From the NCBI GenBank assembly GCA_017163975.1, contig JAFFSR010000373.1, positions 1,941,001 to 2,005,000 on the forward strand: 64,000 nt of DNA. The letters run 5' to 3'. Source of the DNA: Anastatus disparis (lineage: Eukaryota > Arthropoda > Insecta > Hymenoptera > Eupelmidae). Positions 1-11,800 of this stretch are shown in pieces (positions within the stretch are counted from its first letter, which is position 1; each line of letters opens with the position of its first letter). Both the position numbers and the translations under genes were made by a program. The notes under the pieces are model-generated. The model was not told where the DNA came from and did not search any database. It saw only the letters and a list, made by a program, of their open reading frames with translations.

Positions 1-3000
1 TGCAATATTTTTCTATTTTAAATATCTCTGCGGATTCTGCTAGTAGATTATTTACGAAATGCCTGCCCTGATCTGTAACAATATCAGATGGCGGCCCAAA
101 ATATGCCAAAACTTTCTGTGTAAGGGCGTGTGCTACTTCTTCTGCATCTGCATGCACCGTCGGTATTAAGACACAATATTTAGTTAGCCAGTCTTGCACT
201 GTCAGCACATATCTATATCCTTCTTTTGTTTGCTTTAATGGCCCGTAAAAATCCATAGATAACTTTTGAAAGGCTTTTGCAGGTATGTCTGTAATCAACA
301 TAGGCAGCCGTGTTTTAACACGTACTAGTTTCTTTGTTTGGCAGTTTTTGCAGCCTAGGACGAATTGTCGCACGTCTGGTCTCATGTTTCTCCAATAATA
401 ATCTGCTGCTATTTTGCTATACGTCTTATTTATTCCTCTGTGCCCACCTATCGCTGCCTCATGATATTCTTTGAGTAATCTATATCTATCTTCTACCGGT
501 GGTACTGGAATATTATTTTGGTAAAATACTGCTACCAATGGTATATTTGCGAATATTCCATTAAACATTTCTATGAAGTATGTCCAGTCGCTAATTGAGA
601 GCATTGCTAAGTCTCTCACGACGCTAACGTAAGGAATTTCATATTGCAAAATTATCCTTTTCAAATTTTTAATACATTTTTTAATATCTGCTTTTAGTGC
701 TTTATCGTCTATATGTGCTTTAACGAATGCACAAAATATGAAATTATCTTTGTAATTAGATACATGTACCTCGCCGACTGCAAATTTTCTGCTTGATATT
801 TCTTCCGGATTTATATATTGCCGCTCTATAAGCGCTTCAATTATTTCTGTATTTAAGTAAAAATCTGTTAAAATCGTATAAATTAAATTTTCTTTATATT
901 TAAATGGGTGATCTCTTAATATTTTTAATTTACTAAATGGCTGTGGTACTTCGTCATCTAACGGAGCCCAAGGTGGTTTCTCGCGCGGCGGCCTTGCATT
1001 CTTTACAAGGCAACGCTCGAGCGCATCACTTATCTTATGTGATTGACTCTTTTCTCTTTGCGCCAGTAAGTCTGTCGTAGGTGTAATAGGAGTACCTGGC
1101 TTGTTGATATTATTCTCTCGTTGTTCGTCGTCGTTTTCGCTCGACGCTGTACTTTCTTCGTTTTCTTTATTATTTTGATGTCTTTTTACTATATTATTTT
1201 TCCTTGTATAAAGGTACGGCGTAAAATGCCTTCCTTTTAAATGTAGATAAATAAAATTATTTGAACTATTTGCCTTGAAATGGCAATATAGTGTTTCATC
1301 ATAATCTGTTACAAAATGCACGCATATGTTTTGATTAAATTCACAAAAAAATATAAATACGCAATCTACATCTGCGTGTCTTGTGCGTGACGTTAAGATA
1401 GCTTCTGCCGTTTGTGGATCTCCGCATGCACCTAAAGATATTGCGTCTAATAATATGTCTCTTAATTCATTTGCGGACATTCCTAAATTACATACTTTTA
1501 TTACTGAGTGAAAAAAACATTTACCGTCTTTTGGTATATTTTCATCCCTTATCAAATCCAACCAGTGTTGTGCACATTCATCACTTGCATCATATACCTC
1601 AAATACACCTGCACCATCATTAAAAGAATTACTCCAACTTATTGGTCCATTTTCGTCATCGTATTGTACTGTTTCTATTATATTCATATGCTCATTTTCT
1701 TCGTCAGTTTTTTCTTCTTCTTCAAGGTCTTGCGACTCAGTCTCATCTAAATCATTATTATCTAGCTCTACGTCACTCTCATTCTCTTCCTGCTCCATGC
1801 TTTCGTCTTGCGACTCAGATTCACTGACGTCATGCTTATCTCTCTCGCTTTCACTCTCACTTATAATTTCTTTTTCTTGATTTTTATTTGTATCTTGTAC
1901 CTCAAACTCGTCCTCGAAATATGAACCTTTGTCTGTTTCACTGTCAATAATTTCGACTTCAGAACTTATTCTTAATGATTTTTTCTCTTTATCTTTTTCT
2001 AAGCTTATGTTTGGTACTAATTTGTAGTATTCTCTTGGCATTTGAGGTCGAACTTTTTCTCGCTCATTAAAATCTGTTTGATTTATTATTTCTTGAGGTA
2101 CGTCGCCTCTTAGCGCTTCTGCTACTTCTCCTGGTGTTTCTTCCCATATATTTATTTGTACACCTTCTCTACCATTTATCTCTTGTTCTTGCACATCAAC
2201 TAAAAATCGAGCACGCATTTTTGTTATCATTTCTGGAATTAGATTTAATATACTTCCTCGGCTACTTTCTTTACTTTGCGAAGTGTGTTGTGAATCATCC
2301 TGAGTCTCCTTCTCTTTTTCTATTTTGGTGCCGTTGTGTTGAGATGCTTCCGATTTTACATTTATTGCCTCTAATGGCGATTCTACGTCACAGCTGCTTT
2401 TATTATTTTTCAATATACTTTTATTTTTTGATATTTCGCTCGCTGGTTCATACGTGTTCTTTTCTTTTCTTGATGACACTGCATGTGGCTTATCTACTGG
2501 TGTACTCGCTGCAAGAATTCCTTCTCGCATGTTTGTGCTTTTTCGCATATATGCGAGCTTACCGTCGTCTTGTGCTTGACTTATTATATTTTCAGCTTGA
2601 ATTAATTTTTTCTTTCTATCTGCTTGACTTTTACGTGTTTTTAACGCTTTCTTATTTCGCCTTTTGTACGCCGATCTTTTCCAAGGGTCTTTCTTTCTTT
2701 TTGCATAATTCCAATTTTCTTCAGATCCGGTTATACTATTAATTTCTGACTCGTCGCTTGTTTCTTTAATAAAAATTTTCTTCTTAGGATTTCCAGAATT
2801 TTCTGAACTTGGATCTTCTTCTTTAGTTTTATTCGCATTTTTATTTATTGCGCGTGTAATAAAAATTCTTGCAGGCGGTCCACATTTGCTTGTGTTTGGT
2901 TCCTGATTTTCTTGCTTATCTGCTAGTTGATACATTTCTGCACGTGGTAATTCAGGATTTTCTTCGCCGTCTGCAATTACTGGATTTCTAGAGAGTGCAT

Positions 3001-3415
3001 CAGCTGCATTATTTTTTCTTCCTGGTCTATACACTACGTCAAATGTATACCCTCGTAAAGCTGCTTTTAATCTATTAAATCTTAAATCCGGCTTTGTGCT
3101 TGTATGGAAATGTTTTAACGGTTCATGATCTGTAACTACTGTGAATTTTGTACCGTATAAATAAGGTCTAAATTGTTCTTTTCCAAAAACTACTGCCAAC
3201 AATTCTTTGTCATATACAGTATATCTGAGTTCGCTTCCTTTTAAACATCGTGAGGCATATACACAAGGTCGATCTTCGCCGATTTTTCCTTGGCTCAATA
3301 TTGCGCCTTTTGCATAATCAGATGCATCTGTTGTTACTATAAATGGCTGGCTTAAGTTAGGCGCGGCCAACACGGGCTCTTCGCATAGTTTCTCACGCAA
3401 CGTGTCAAATGCTAT
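1..3415 (-). pseudogene. gypsy pol, distal part: RNase H, linker, OTU-like domain, integrase (partial)
   Basis: This is the same reading frame as the 3416-5218 segment, beyond an in-frame TAA (3416-3418), and I read it as open to the window edge. RNase H lies at about 3360-2980 with the TDAS start, the YDKELLAVV helix and a TDHEPLKHF motif. A glutamate/serine/lysine-rich linker of roughly 450 residues follows (about 2980-1610). At 1600-1210 is an OTU-like cysteine-protease domain: Cys in IPKDGKCFFHSV (about 1519) and His in HLKGRHFTPYL (about 1230). The integrase has an HHCC zinc finger (about 500-350), first Asp in LSMDFYGP (about 255) and second Asp in DIVTDQGRHF (about 72); the catalytic Glu is beyond the edge. 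Whether the stop abolishes function or is read through cannot be told. Confidence 0.88.
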
Positions 3416-5218
3416 TTAATGCTCTTCTAGCCATAAAAATTTCTCTTTCTTTGAACTTAATTTATGTAACGGTCTTGCTATGCTTGCAAAATCTTTGATG
3501 AATCGACGATAATAACCAACAAAGCCTAAAAATTGCTTTACTTTCTTTTTATTTGTTGGTATAGGATAATCACGCGCTGCTTCTATCTTTTTAGGGTCTG
3601 TTTTAATTTGCCCTTTTCCTACTATATGTCCTAATACCTTCGCCTCGCGTCTTAAAAATTGACATTTCTTTGGTTCTATTGTTAGATTAGCTTTCTCAAT
3701 GCGTTTTAAAAATCTTTTAAATCTTACTGCATGCTGTTCTAAATTCTCTGCATGAATTATTACATCGTCTAAATAAATCTCTAACTCTGAACCTTGCAAG
3801 CCTTGTAACGCTAGAGCCATTGCTCTGCTAAAGGTCATGGGTGCTTCGCATAACCCCATAGCCATACGTTTGTACTGATATGTACCCGATGGCCCTGAAA
3901 ACGCAGTTTTATGTGCGTCTTTTGCATCGATCTTCACCTGATAATAGCCGTCCTTAAGGTCTACAGCGGTGATATAATTTGCTGACGCTAAATTTTCTAA
4001 GATGTCACAAGTTAACGGCAGTGGATAGCAACTTCCCACAGTGATTTCATTTAGTTGGCGAAAATCTGTCACCAAATGCCAGCGTTTCCTGCCCTGAGGG
4101 TCAGGTTTCTTGTTAACTATCCATGCTGGGCTACTATAACTCGACATAGATGGTTCTATAATATCTTTTTCCAGTAACTTCTCTATTTCTTGCTGCATAA
4201 TATTTTTTAATGCTATCGGGTAACGGTACGGTTTCACACGAACTGGCTCCTCATGAGTCGTTTTTATTCTGTGTGTTAAAATATTTGTTGCTGGTAATAA
4301 TTCCTTATCTAACCCAAAGACAAAGGGATTCTCGGATATCAAGCTTCGAACATGCTCTTTTTCTTCTTTATTTAATTCTTCCAAGTCTAACACTTCCATT
4401 ATTTTTTCTACTCTTTCTTTTATTTCACAAGGAGTTTTATTTGCCATGCATCTGTCTACATATTTTATTTCAGCATCAGCACTTTCTTTCTCTGAATTTT
4501 GTTGCGCGTACTCCGACATTGCGCGTCTAATCTTTTTGCAATCGGAAACTTCGTTTCCTTCGCGGTTGTCGTCCTCACCGGCATAAAAATCGTTATCTTT
4601 TCTTATAACTTCGCATGGAAAAATTTCTATTTCTGGAGTCGGAATTTCAATATCTTTATGATTTGTATTTATACATACTGCGTATGCTCTACCATTTTTA
4701 TTTTCTGTAATAAAATTTCCAAGTAATATTTCTGGCCCTAAATTTTGAAGTGGCACCCAGCCTACTTCTACATCATTATTTATAATTTTTGCAGCAATAA
4801 CGCGTCTCATTCTTGCGGGAATTTCCACTGTTTCCACCCGCTCAAAGGGAATCGATAGTTTTACAAAATCAATGTACTTATGTACGGCATTTATTTGTCC
4901 GTTGTGCTCACTAATAGTTTCCCAGCCAAGTAGCCCATCTGTTTTTACAGGAAAGCTATCTGGGACAATATTGACCTCACACTGTAGTCCTTGAAGAATC
5001 ATATCTGCTCTTCCTAACGTATACATTTCCCCTGGTACGACGCCTGTAATCTCTAAAATATGCTGCCTAGCTATACTTGTATTTTCATTTATACATTTGG
5101 CCTTTATTACGGAAATATCTGCTCCTGAATCAACATAAAATCTTGCACTGTTTTCTTTTAAATTCCGACTTTCCAGTTTAACAATAGGCGGATTACGCCC
5201 TGCGCACGCGAGTTTCAT
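3416..5218 (-). CDS. pol: gypsy pol, proximal part: aspartic protease and reverse transcriptase
   Basis: The 600-residue segment starts at an ATG 68 nt after the gag stop. The same frame is open back to about 5350, so expression by -1 frameshifting from gag is also possible. The retroviral aspartic protease active site reads DSGAD (residues 30-34). Reverse transcriptase occupies about residues 290-600: the PYRYPIALK region, the LVTDFRQLNEIT motif, FSGPSGTYQYKRMAMGLCEA, and the catalytic YLDD box near residue 482, followed by the LGFVGYYRRFIKDFA connection. All expected catalytic residues are present. It ends at a TAA that lies inside the normally continuous RT-RNase H connection, so this stop is a mutation (or a recoding site), not the natural end. 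Confidence 0.92.
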   Translation of the reverse strand: MKLACAGRNPPIVKLESRNLKENSARFYVDSGADISVIKAKCINENTSIARQHILEITGVVPGEMYTLGRADMILQGLQCEVNIVPDSFPVKTDGLLGWETISEHNGQINAVHKYIDFVKLSIPFERVETVEIPARMRRVIAAKIINNDVEVGWVPLQNLGPEILLGNFITENKNGRAYAVCINTNHKDIEIPTPEIEIFPCEVIRKDNDFYAGEDDNREGNEVSDCKKIRRAMSEYAQQNSEKESADAEIKYVDRCMANKTPCEIKERVEKIMEVLDLEELNKEEKEHVRSLISENPFVFGLDKELLPATNILTHRIKTTHEEPVRVKPYRYPIALKNIMQQEIEKLLEKDIIEPSMSSYSSPAWIVNKKPDPQGRKRWHLVTDFRQLNEITVGSCYPLPLTCDILENLASANYITAVDLKDGYYQVKIDAKDAHKTAFSGPSGTYQYKRMAMGLCEAPMTFSRAMALALQGLQGSELEIYLDDVIIHAENLEQHAVRFKRFLKRIEKANLTIEPKKCQFLRREAKVLGHIVGKGQIKTDPKKIEAARDYPIPTNKKKVKQFLGFVGYYRRFIKDFASIARPLHKLSSKKEKFLWLEEH

Positions 5219-5286
5219 GTTTATTGTGCGCCTAATTTTTACATGCTCATTATTACTATTATTTAATATATTTTGATTATTATTAA

Positions 5287-7386
5287 TTAATTCCTGCCCG
5301 GCGCCTGAGGATTGCGGCGGACATCCTGCGAGTTCAAAGGCTCGTTTATTTTATTACCTTGATTATTCTCATTTATCTTTGCATTCGAATCCCGTTCTCT
5401 ATCCGGGTCGCGCGTTTGATTCTCGTTCCTGATATACTGATATCTCTCGCGACTATTGTCTCTACTACGACCTCTATTAAACCCTATATCATTTCTATGA
5501 TCATTACGTGCATTATTATTATAACGCGGCGGTCCTTGAGCATTATAATTATATTCATTATTGCGTGAGTCATAGTTTCTGTTTCTATTGAACCCACTGT
5601 TAAATCTGCTATAATTATTTCTGTAATTATTATTAGCATTCACATTGTTATAATTATTATTAGAATTATTTCTGCCATAATTACCATTATCAAAATTTCT
5701 ATTGTAATTATTACTATCGAAATTTCTATTGTTATAATTATTTCGCGGCTCCCTCGTATAATTCTTGTTATCGTTTGATTTATTTCTTTTACCGTTATTA
5801 ACATTTTGCGAATTATTTTTATTTTGTGCATGAATAATACCATTTTCGGCATCATTTCTTAGTATTTGACACTCTGCCGTCGCGTGCCCCATCTTATCGC
5901 AATAAGCGCATTGTATTTTATCATATTTCTTCTTAATGCACGCGCCTTCTTTATGGCCTTCTTTATCACAATAGCTACATTTAACTGCACTTGTACCTGT
6001 TTCTATTTTTACAGGCGTAGCTTGCATTGCTTTTATTTGTGCTTCATGCACTTTATTTGTATTTAATAACTGATGTTGATTTTGCGTCATTTGCATCATG
6101 CTATTAATATTCGGTTGAGACCATAATGACAGCGATTGCGTATTTTGTGCTATCGAATTTACGGGTTGCAGGCCGTTTATAAATGAGTTTTGCATCTGTG
6201 CAAAAAGTCGCGTCTTTTGTTTATTTTCAAAATCGGCTGCAAGTTGTATAGCCTTTCTTAACGTCTGAGGTTTTTCGCAACGCACTTGCATATCTAAGGG
6301 CGATATTAACCCGAACAAATAATACTGTAAGGCGTCTCTTTCTATTAATTGCTTCCTTGCTAATCGATCTTGTAAGTTTAACATGGGCACCGTGTCGTAA
6401 ATCACTAAAAGCCTATTCAATAAAGCTTGCGTCCGCGCGCCGTAATCTGCTGCCGATTCTCCCTGTTGTTGTGTAATTATTTTTAATTGCGTTGATAATT
6501 CTTCCATCACCGTTATATTATTATATTGCGCCTCTAAGTCTTTTATCAGCGCATCAATAGACTCATATTGCATCAATTGCGCTGTAAAAATATCCGCCGC
6601 TTTTCCCGTAAGCTTCGTTGCTAACTCGTATATAATAAGAATTTGACAACCTGGCCCAAAACTATTTACTATATTCCTTAACGCAGAGCAAAATAGGGGT
6701 AATTTATCTACGCTTCCATCAAAATATGGTATTTGCCTTATCGCTTGATGTAATGATATTTGAGGTATATTCTGAAAGTTTGCGTTTTGCATATTTAACA
6801 TAGGATTTATTTGTTGCGTATTTAATGCGTAGTTAGTATTTGTCGGTGAATTTATTGGAAAATTTGGGTTGACTTGCGTTGGTATCATATTACTCCATGG
6901 TTGTGGAATTTGTTGCGGAAAACTCGTGTAATTGTATGGTATCGAAGGATAAACTAGCTGGTTCGGGCCCTGGTTCGCGTATGTTAACCACGTTTCGTTG
7001 GTTTTTGGGCTTTTCTCTGACTTCGATTTTTGAGTCTCGGTTTCCCTTTTATTCCGTGGGAGCGTGCCGTTACTTACTATGTTTCTTTCTTTCGTAATAT
7101 TTAATGATTCTTTGGGTAATTCGAAACCCTGAGACGCGGCTCTTTTGTATTTTTCATTCAATTCTTTCATTTCTTTCTCTGACAAATAAACTGTTAAATT
7201 TTCACCATATCTTGGAGTGTACATTGGCATATACACCGTGTTCTGTGACATGGTCGGAAATGATATCCTTTCGTTCCCGAATTCGGCTAAGATTTCTTCA
7301 CTACGCGAACCTCTAATAGGAGACAACGAACGTCCTCTACGTCTCCCTTTTCCGTCCTTTTTCGAAAATAAATTGATGAGCGACAT
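5287..7386 (-). CDS. gag: gypsy Gag with two CCHC zinc knuckles
   Basis: The 699-residue protein is intact. The N-terminus is basic (GRRRGRSLSP). A Gln/Asn/Pro-rich stretch (about 140-210) precedes a retrotransposon capsid-like region (about 215-400). Two nucleocapsid knuckles follow at about 470-507, CSYCDKEGHKEGAC and CAYCDKMGHATAEC, both exact CX2CX4HX4C. The last 190 residues are a low-complexity Asn/Arg/Tyr-rich tail, unusual in length, probably RNA-binding or prone to condensate formation (inference). The start is the first ATG after the leader. The pol frame overlaps the last 60 nt in the -1 frame. Confidence 0.92.
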   Translation of the reverse strand: MSLINLFSKKDGKGRRRGRSLSPIRGSRSEEILAEFGNERISFPTMSQNTVYMPMYTPRYGENLTVYLSEKEMKELNEKYKRAASQGFELPKESLNITKERNIVSNGTLPRNKRETETQKSKSEKSPKTNETWLTYANQGPNQLVYPSIPYNYTSFPQQIPQPWSNMIPTQVNPNFPINSPTNTNYALNTQQINPMLNMQNANFQNIPQISLHQAIRQIPYFDGSVDKLPLFCSALRNIVNSFGPGCQILIIYELATKLTGKAADIFTAQLMQYESIDALIKDLEAQYNNITVMEELSTQLKIITQQQGESAADYGARTQALLNRLLVIYDTVPMLNLQDRLARKQLIERDALQYYLFGLISPLDMQVRCEKPQTLRKAIQLAADFENKQKTRLFAQMQNSFINGLQPVNSIAQNTQSLSLWSQPNINSMMQMTQNQHQLLNTNKVHEAQIKAMQATPVKIETGTSAVKCSYCDKEGHKEGACIKKKYDKIQCAYCDKMGHATAECQILRNDAENGIIHAQNKNNSQNVNNGKRNKSNDNKNYTREPRNNYNNRNFDSNNYNRNFDNGNYGRNNSNNNYNNVNANNNYRNNYSRFNSGFNRNRNYDSRNNEYNYNAQGPPRYNNNARNDHRNDIGFNRGRSRDNSRERYQYIRNENQTRDPDRERDSNAKINENNQGNKINEPLNSQDVRRNPQAPGRN

Positions 7387-8380
7387 ATTTGATAAACAAG
7401 ATCTTACAATTACAATTTAATTTTTTTCTTAAAATTTTTTTATTACTGCTTTTTAAATTACGCGTGAGAAGGTGAAGCGTTTACGTTTTCTTATGCGCGC
7501 TGATAATTAATTAACCTTGCCGTAAACGTTAACGTTACAAATCAACTATCAAATTAATATAATCCAACGTTAACTTCCTCTATTTAACTTCTTTTCTTTA
7601 CTGCAAAATTTATTATTTGATCACGTACATAAGCGAATATATTTATAATAATTTCTGATAATATGCTTTTGAAATTAATTAGACTTTTTTTGAAAATTGA
7701 AGAAAAAAGAAAAAATTTAATAAATAACCCGGATATTGAAATTTATTATTTGCACGCACTCGCTTGTTTGAATTTAATTTTTTCCAAGGATTTATTAAAA
7801 TTTCCAATATTTGAATATTATTTTCTCTTATTTAAGAACGGCACTATTTCTCTGTTACGCTCGCGCTCGTTTTCCTTTTTTTTTCACTTCCTAACGCACA
7901 CTATATTCGCGTACTAATCACTTTTATAAATAAAATGAGAAAAAGAAAAATTTCTAATTTTTATTCTATCTGTTTTTTTTTCATTCGGATTTTCCCGTGA
8001 CCGTGTACTAACCCCGTGGGACAATATAATATGATTTATATAAATTTTTACTTACTTGTTGCAGCAGAGAGTGAGCAGCGTGATAAGGAGCACTCTCATT
8101 TCTTCGGTTATAATTTTTTTTGGACGTCCTTCCTTCCTTCCTCTCGTTCCGATCTTCTGCGTTGCAAACTCGCGACGCGATATTTAAAAAAATATTTAAT
8201 AAAAAATTCGCTAAAAAATCTATTTGCTCGCTGTATTCAATTAATCAAATTATCTCTCTCTCTCTCTTCAAAAAAAAATTCTCTATTTTATCTGACGCGC
8301 TTTAAGTTTATTTCTTGAAAAAAAATTTTTATTTTTTTGCTAAAATCCTCACTGCGTATCCCACACCGCTGCCACCAAAA
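7387..8380 (-). other. gypsy untranslated leader
   Basis: About 1 kb between the 5' LTR and gag. It is AT-rich with no long minus-strand frame. It should hold the dimerisation/packaging signals of the element RNA. Short plus-strand frames here are not supported as genes. Confidence 0.7.
8360..8377 (-). other. candidate primer-binding site
   Basis: Three bases inside the LTR edge, the minus strand reads TGGTGGCAGCGGTGTGGG. It begins with TGG, as expected for pairing with the CCA end of a tRNA. I could not assign the tRNA. Confidence 0.55.
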
Positions 8381-8776
8381 TGTTACGTGGGATTTTTGAT
8401 ACGCACTCCTATGGGGAGTGTGAGGATGCAAAATAATTACAAGAGAATTAATATAAGTTAACTGGTATTTATTATAACCCCAAAAATACAGTGAGAGAGA
8501 GACTAATTACTTATGTACTCTAGCGCGTCCGGCGATGGTCTGTTGCTCGTCGTCGTCTAAAACGACGATGTAAGTTGCCCGCGACGAAGTGCCGAATCAG
8601 CACTTCGCGCATCGTGCGACTCTTGGTCCGGAAACTCGGAGTCGCATTTCTCTGAGTTTCTACGTTATTTTATGCTCTATACTATAATATACGTACAATA
8701 TAATGTACGTAGCAATAGTACTAAAATTAATAATATCACTATAAAGTTTATTATTAATAATTTATTCCCCACCACA
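8381..8776 (-). repeat. 5' LTR of the gypsy element (396 bp)
   Basis: On the minus strand it starts TGTGGTGGGGAA and ends CACGTAACA, so it is bounded by TG...CA. The inner boundary is fixed by the adjacent PBS-like sequence. The outer boundary is inferred from the CACACC/TGTGG end, because the partner LTR is outside the window. Confidence 0.75.
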
Positions 8777-8795
8777 ATTCATTTAAAAAAGAGGG

Positions 8796-8803
8796 TATAA
8801 AAC
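8796..8803 (+). promoter_or_regulatory. TATA box of the leader-exon gene
   Basis: GGGTATAAAAC stands 36 nt before the ATG at 8839, leaving room for a very short 5' UTR. The retrotransposon LTR ends only 20 bp upstream, so any upstream promoter elements have been displaced. Confidence 0.6.
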
Positions 8804-8838
8804 AGAAACCCTTCAATAATTTATCATCAGTCGTCATC

Positions 8839-11800
8839 ATGCGAATAATGATGTTGAATCAAGAAGAGAAGGATTTACGTGATATAGTTTTTCGCTTATC
8901 GCGTCAACTGAAATACCGGTATCATTCTATATCAAAGCGATGTGATCTTCGTTGGCGACAACGCATTAAAAGATTATCGTGCTTTGAACTAAAAAGAGAA
9001 ATACGGTTTCTTTCGAGTTTTTATGGACCGCGGAAAATAGCAAAATTATATCGGAGTTTATTCCGTAGTTGTTATGCAGCTCATCAAGCAGCTGTTGAAT
9101 TTATAAAACGACGAGGATGGGAGCAATTACCTGTATTATATGAAATTATAATTTCCTTCGAAGAAAGACAAGGTAAGTCTTTATTTTTTATTAATTATTA
9201 ATTTCTAATAACTAATTTTTTAATAATTAATTTCAATAATTAATTTTTCTGAAAAAAATTAATTTAAAAATTATGAAAATTCATTTTTATATATTAATAT
9301 TTATTAATATTTGATATTTTAATAAACAAAAAAGGTGTTTATTTGAAATTCCTTTCTGTGCATATTTTTATAAATTAACTTTTAATATATTTAAAAATTA
9401 TTTCAAATTTTTATTCAATACTCATAACATTTTGTTACGAATAGTGAATAAAAACAGAAATCAGAATTAAAATAATCTATGATTCTCAGAACCATACAAC
9501 ATGATAAAAAGCCACTCTCTTACACTCTTACGTTTTTTGCTTATGTAAATGACAAAGCTTCTTTACGATTTTGACCACTTATTATTATTTGATAATATAG
9601 ACCAAATTTAAGAATGCTTCTTTACGATTTTGACCACTTATTATTATTTCATGATATAGACCAAATTTAAGAATTAAAACATTTTCAAATAAAATTTTTT
9701 TCGAAATGTCAAATATTTATTATTATAATAAATAAATAAATAAATTTAAGTTTATACATTTAGTTTGTAAAAATTTATTTTATAATAAAATTGGTTTATA
9801 AAAATAATTTAATGTTACTGTACGCCTGTAGGTATTATTAAGAGAATAGAGCATACAGAGTTACTTATCTTATCTAATGAGTCATACACAAATTACAATT
9901 TTTAAAAATCGCAAATTTTGATAAAATATGAAATTTCACGATTTCATTCGAATCCTTACTATTCAAATAATATTGGTACCAAAAATCACCCTGATATTAT
10001 TCTTGGATCGATAGTTAATCGATTATGTATCGATTCTTGTTATATTGATCGTGGTTAGGTGATTTTTGGAACATATACTTATTGAAATATCAAAATCCGA
10101 ATGGCAATATAAAAATTAATTTTTATTGATAATTGATAGATTTTAAAAATTGTAATTTCGGAATGAGTCATCGTACGCAACATATGGAGCATATATCTCT
10201 GCTTATTTTATCTAATGAGTCATACATAAATTACAAATTTTAAAAATCGTGAATTTTAGAAAAACAAGAAATTTTACAACACCATTCGATACCCTGCTGA
10301 AAAAATAATATATGTATAAAAAATCATCTCTCTAGGATCAATAGATTAAAAATCGATACATGATCGATTATCTATCGATCTAATAAAGATATTGTGGGTA
10401 ATTTTGGTACATATATTAATTGGTTAGCAAGGATTGGAACGGTATTGTAAAATTTCTTGTTTTTCCAAAATTGACGATTTTTAAAAACTGTAATTTATGT
10501 ATGACTCATTAAAAAATAAACACAGTTGTTTGTACTATGTGTTGTGTATGATGACTAATCTCAAAATTACATTTTTTAAAATCTATCAATTATCAATATA
10601 AATTAATTTTTATAATACTATCGGATTTTTAATGATGCATTGAATATATGTTTCAAAAATCACATCGGTAGGATTAGTGGAACGATAATTCAATACATAA
10701 ACGAATATCTAATATAATAATAATAAAGACATCATAGTGAATTTTTGTACATATATTATTTGAGTACCAGTGAAACGAATATCAATGTAAAATTTATTGT
10801 TTTTACTAAATTCATGATTTTTAAAAATTGTAGTTTATATATGTCTCATAAGATAAACATGGTTATATGACGAGTATTTTAATTATAATTTTTGTTTTTT
10901 AGTCGATATTGCTAATAATATAGTATTCGATATGGATATTGAATAAGACTTGTAATAATTGATTTCTGTAATATATTAAAAACTATTTTTTTATAACAAA
11001 TTTGTACAAGAATAAATTTACAGAATTATATTTAAATGGACGATAATACATAATCAAAAAATATAACACATTTTGAATTATTAATATATTAATAAATATT
11101 AGTACATATTATATTTGTTAATATTCGCTATCTACTTCAATAAGAATTTTTTGAATATGATAGTCGAAATTTTGTACTAATTTAATTATGATTTTATATA
11201 GCTTTGGCGCTTCTGTTACGCGATACGGACAGCGAATCGGATGTTTCACCAGTACGAACATCGCCAGATCTTTCAGAGGCTGGGAGCTCTTCTTCTGGAG
11301 TGTATTATGTTACACCATCAAACGCAACATCACCCTATGTGTCGGATATATCTGACGATGAGGATGATCAATCCGATACAATCCAAAATAATGAAGCAAA
11401 TGATGGTGGAAATATTGCACCTCAAGAAAACGAGGAACAATTCGTTCAAGAAAATAATGATGAGGATTCAAATGATATCCCACAAGAAATTCTTGATGCC
11501 ATAAGAGAAGAAGGCGCTGATGCTATTAACGAAGTAGCATCAGCTGATAATCAGTTGCGCGATGCTATCAACGCTAGAAATGTTGAGGCACAAGAAGAAC
11601 AAGAAGAAGAAGAAGAAAATGATGATATTGAAGAAGTAGTCAGAGAAGAACAAGATGCCCATCGTAGAAGAGAGCGTGAATACGATGAATATTTGCGAAA
11701 TTTCGTTATAACTAGAAATTCTATGTGGTGGCGTATCGAAGATACAATTTCCACTCATGCTCGAAATAGTGAGAATTCTAATGACATTGAATACTGGCAA

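Larger units (their letters stand above)
1..8776 (-). mobile_element. Ty3/gypsy LTR retrotransposon, 5' LTR to integrase, cut by window edge
   Basis: The order on the minus strand is LTR (8381-8776), untranslated leader, gag (7386-5287), then pol (protease, reverse transcriptase, RNase H, a long charged linker with an OTU-like domain, integrase), which continues past position 1. This order (IN after RT/RH) is that of Ty3/gypsy. The pol frame overlaps the end of gag by about 60 nt in the -1 frame. One premature TAA interrupts pol; otherwise the reading frames are well preserved, so the copy is fairly young. The 3' LTR and the target duplication are outside the window. It abuts the Maverick promoter at 8777 and probably inserted into that element. 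Confidence 0.93.

Noticed and set aside
1414..2742. Plus-strand frames of 60-202 codons
   Set aside because: They lie opposite the open pol frame and are its shadows; hydrophobic low-complexity products.
8839..9201. Leader exon as a complete unspliced 120-codon gene
   Set aside because: The AG/GTAAGT donor at 9173 and in-phase downstream exons fit better; the last 9 codons are intron-like.
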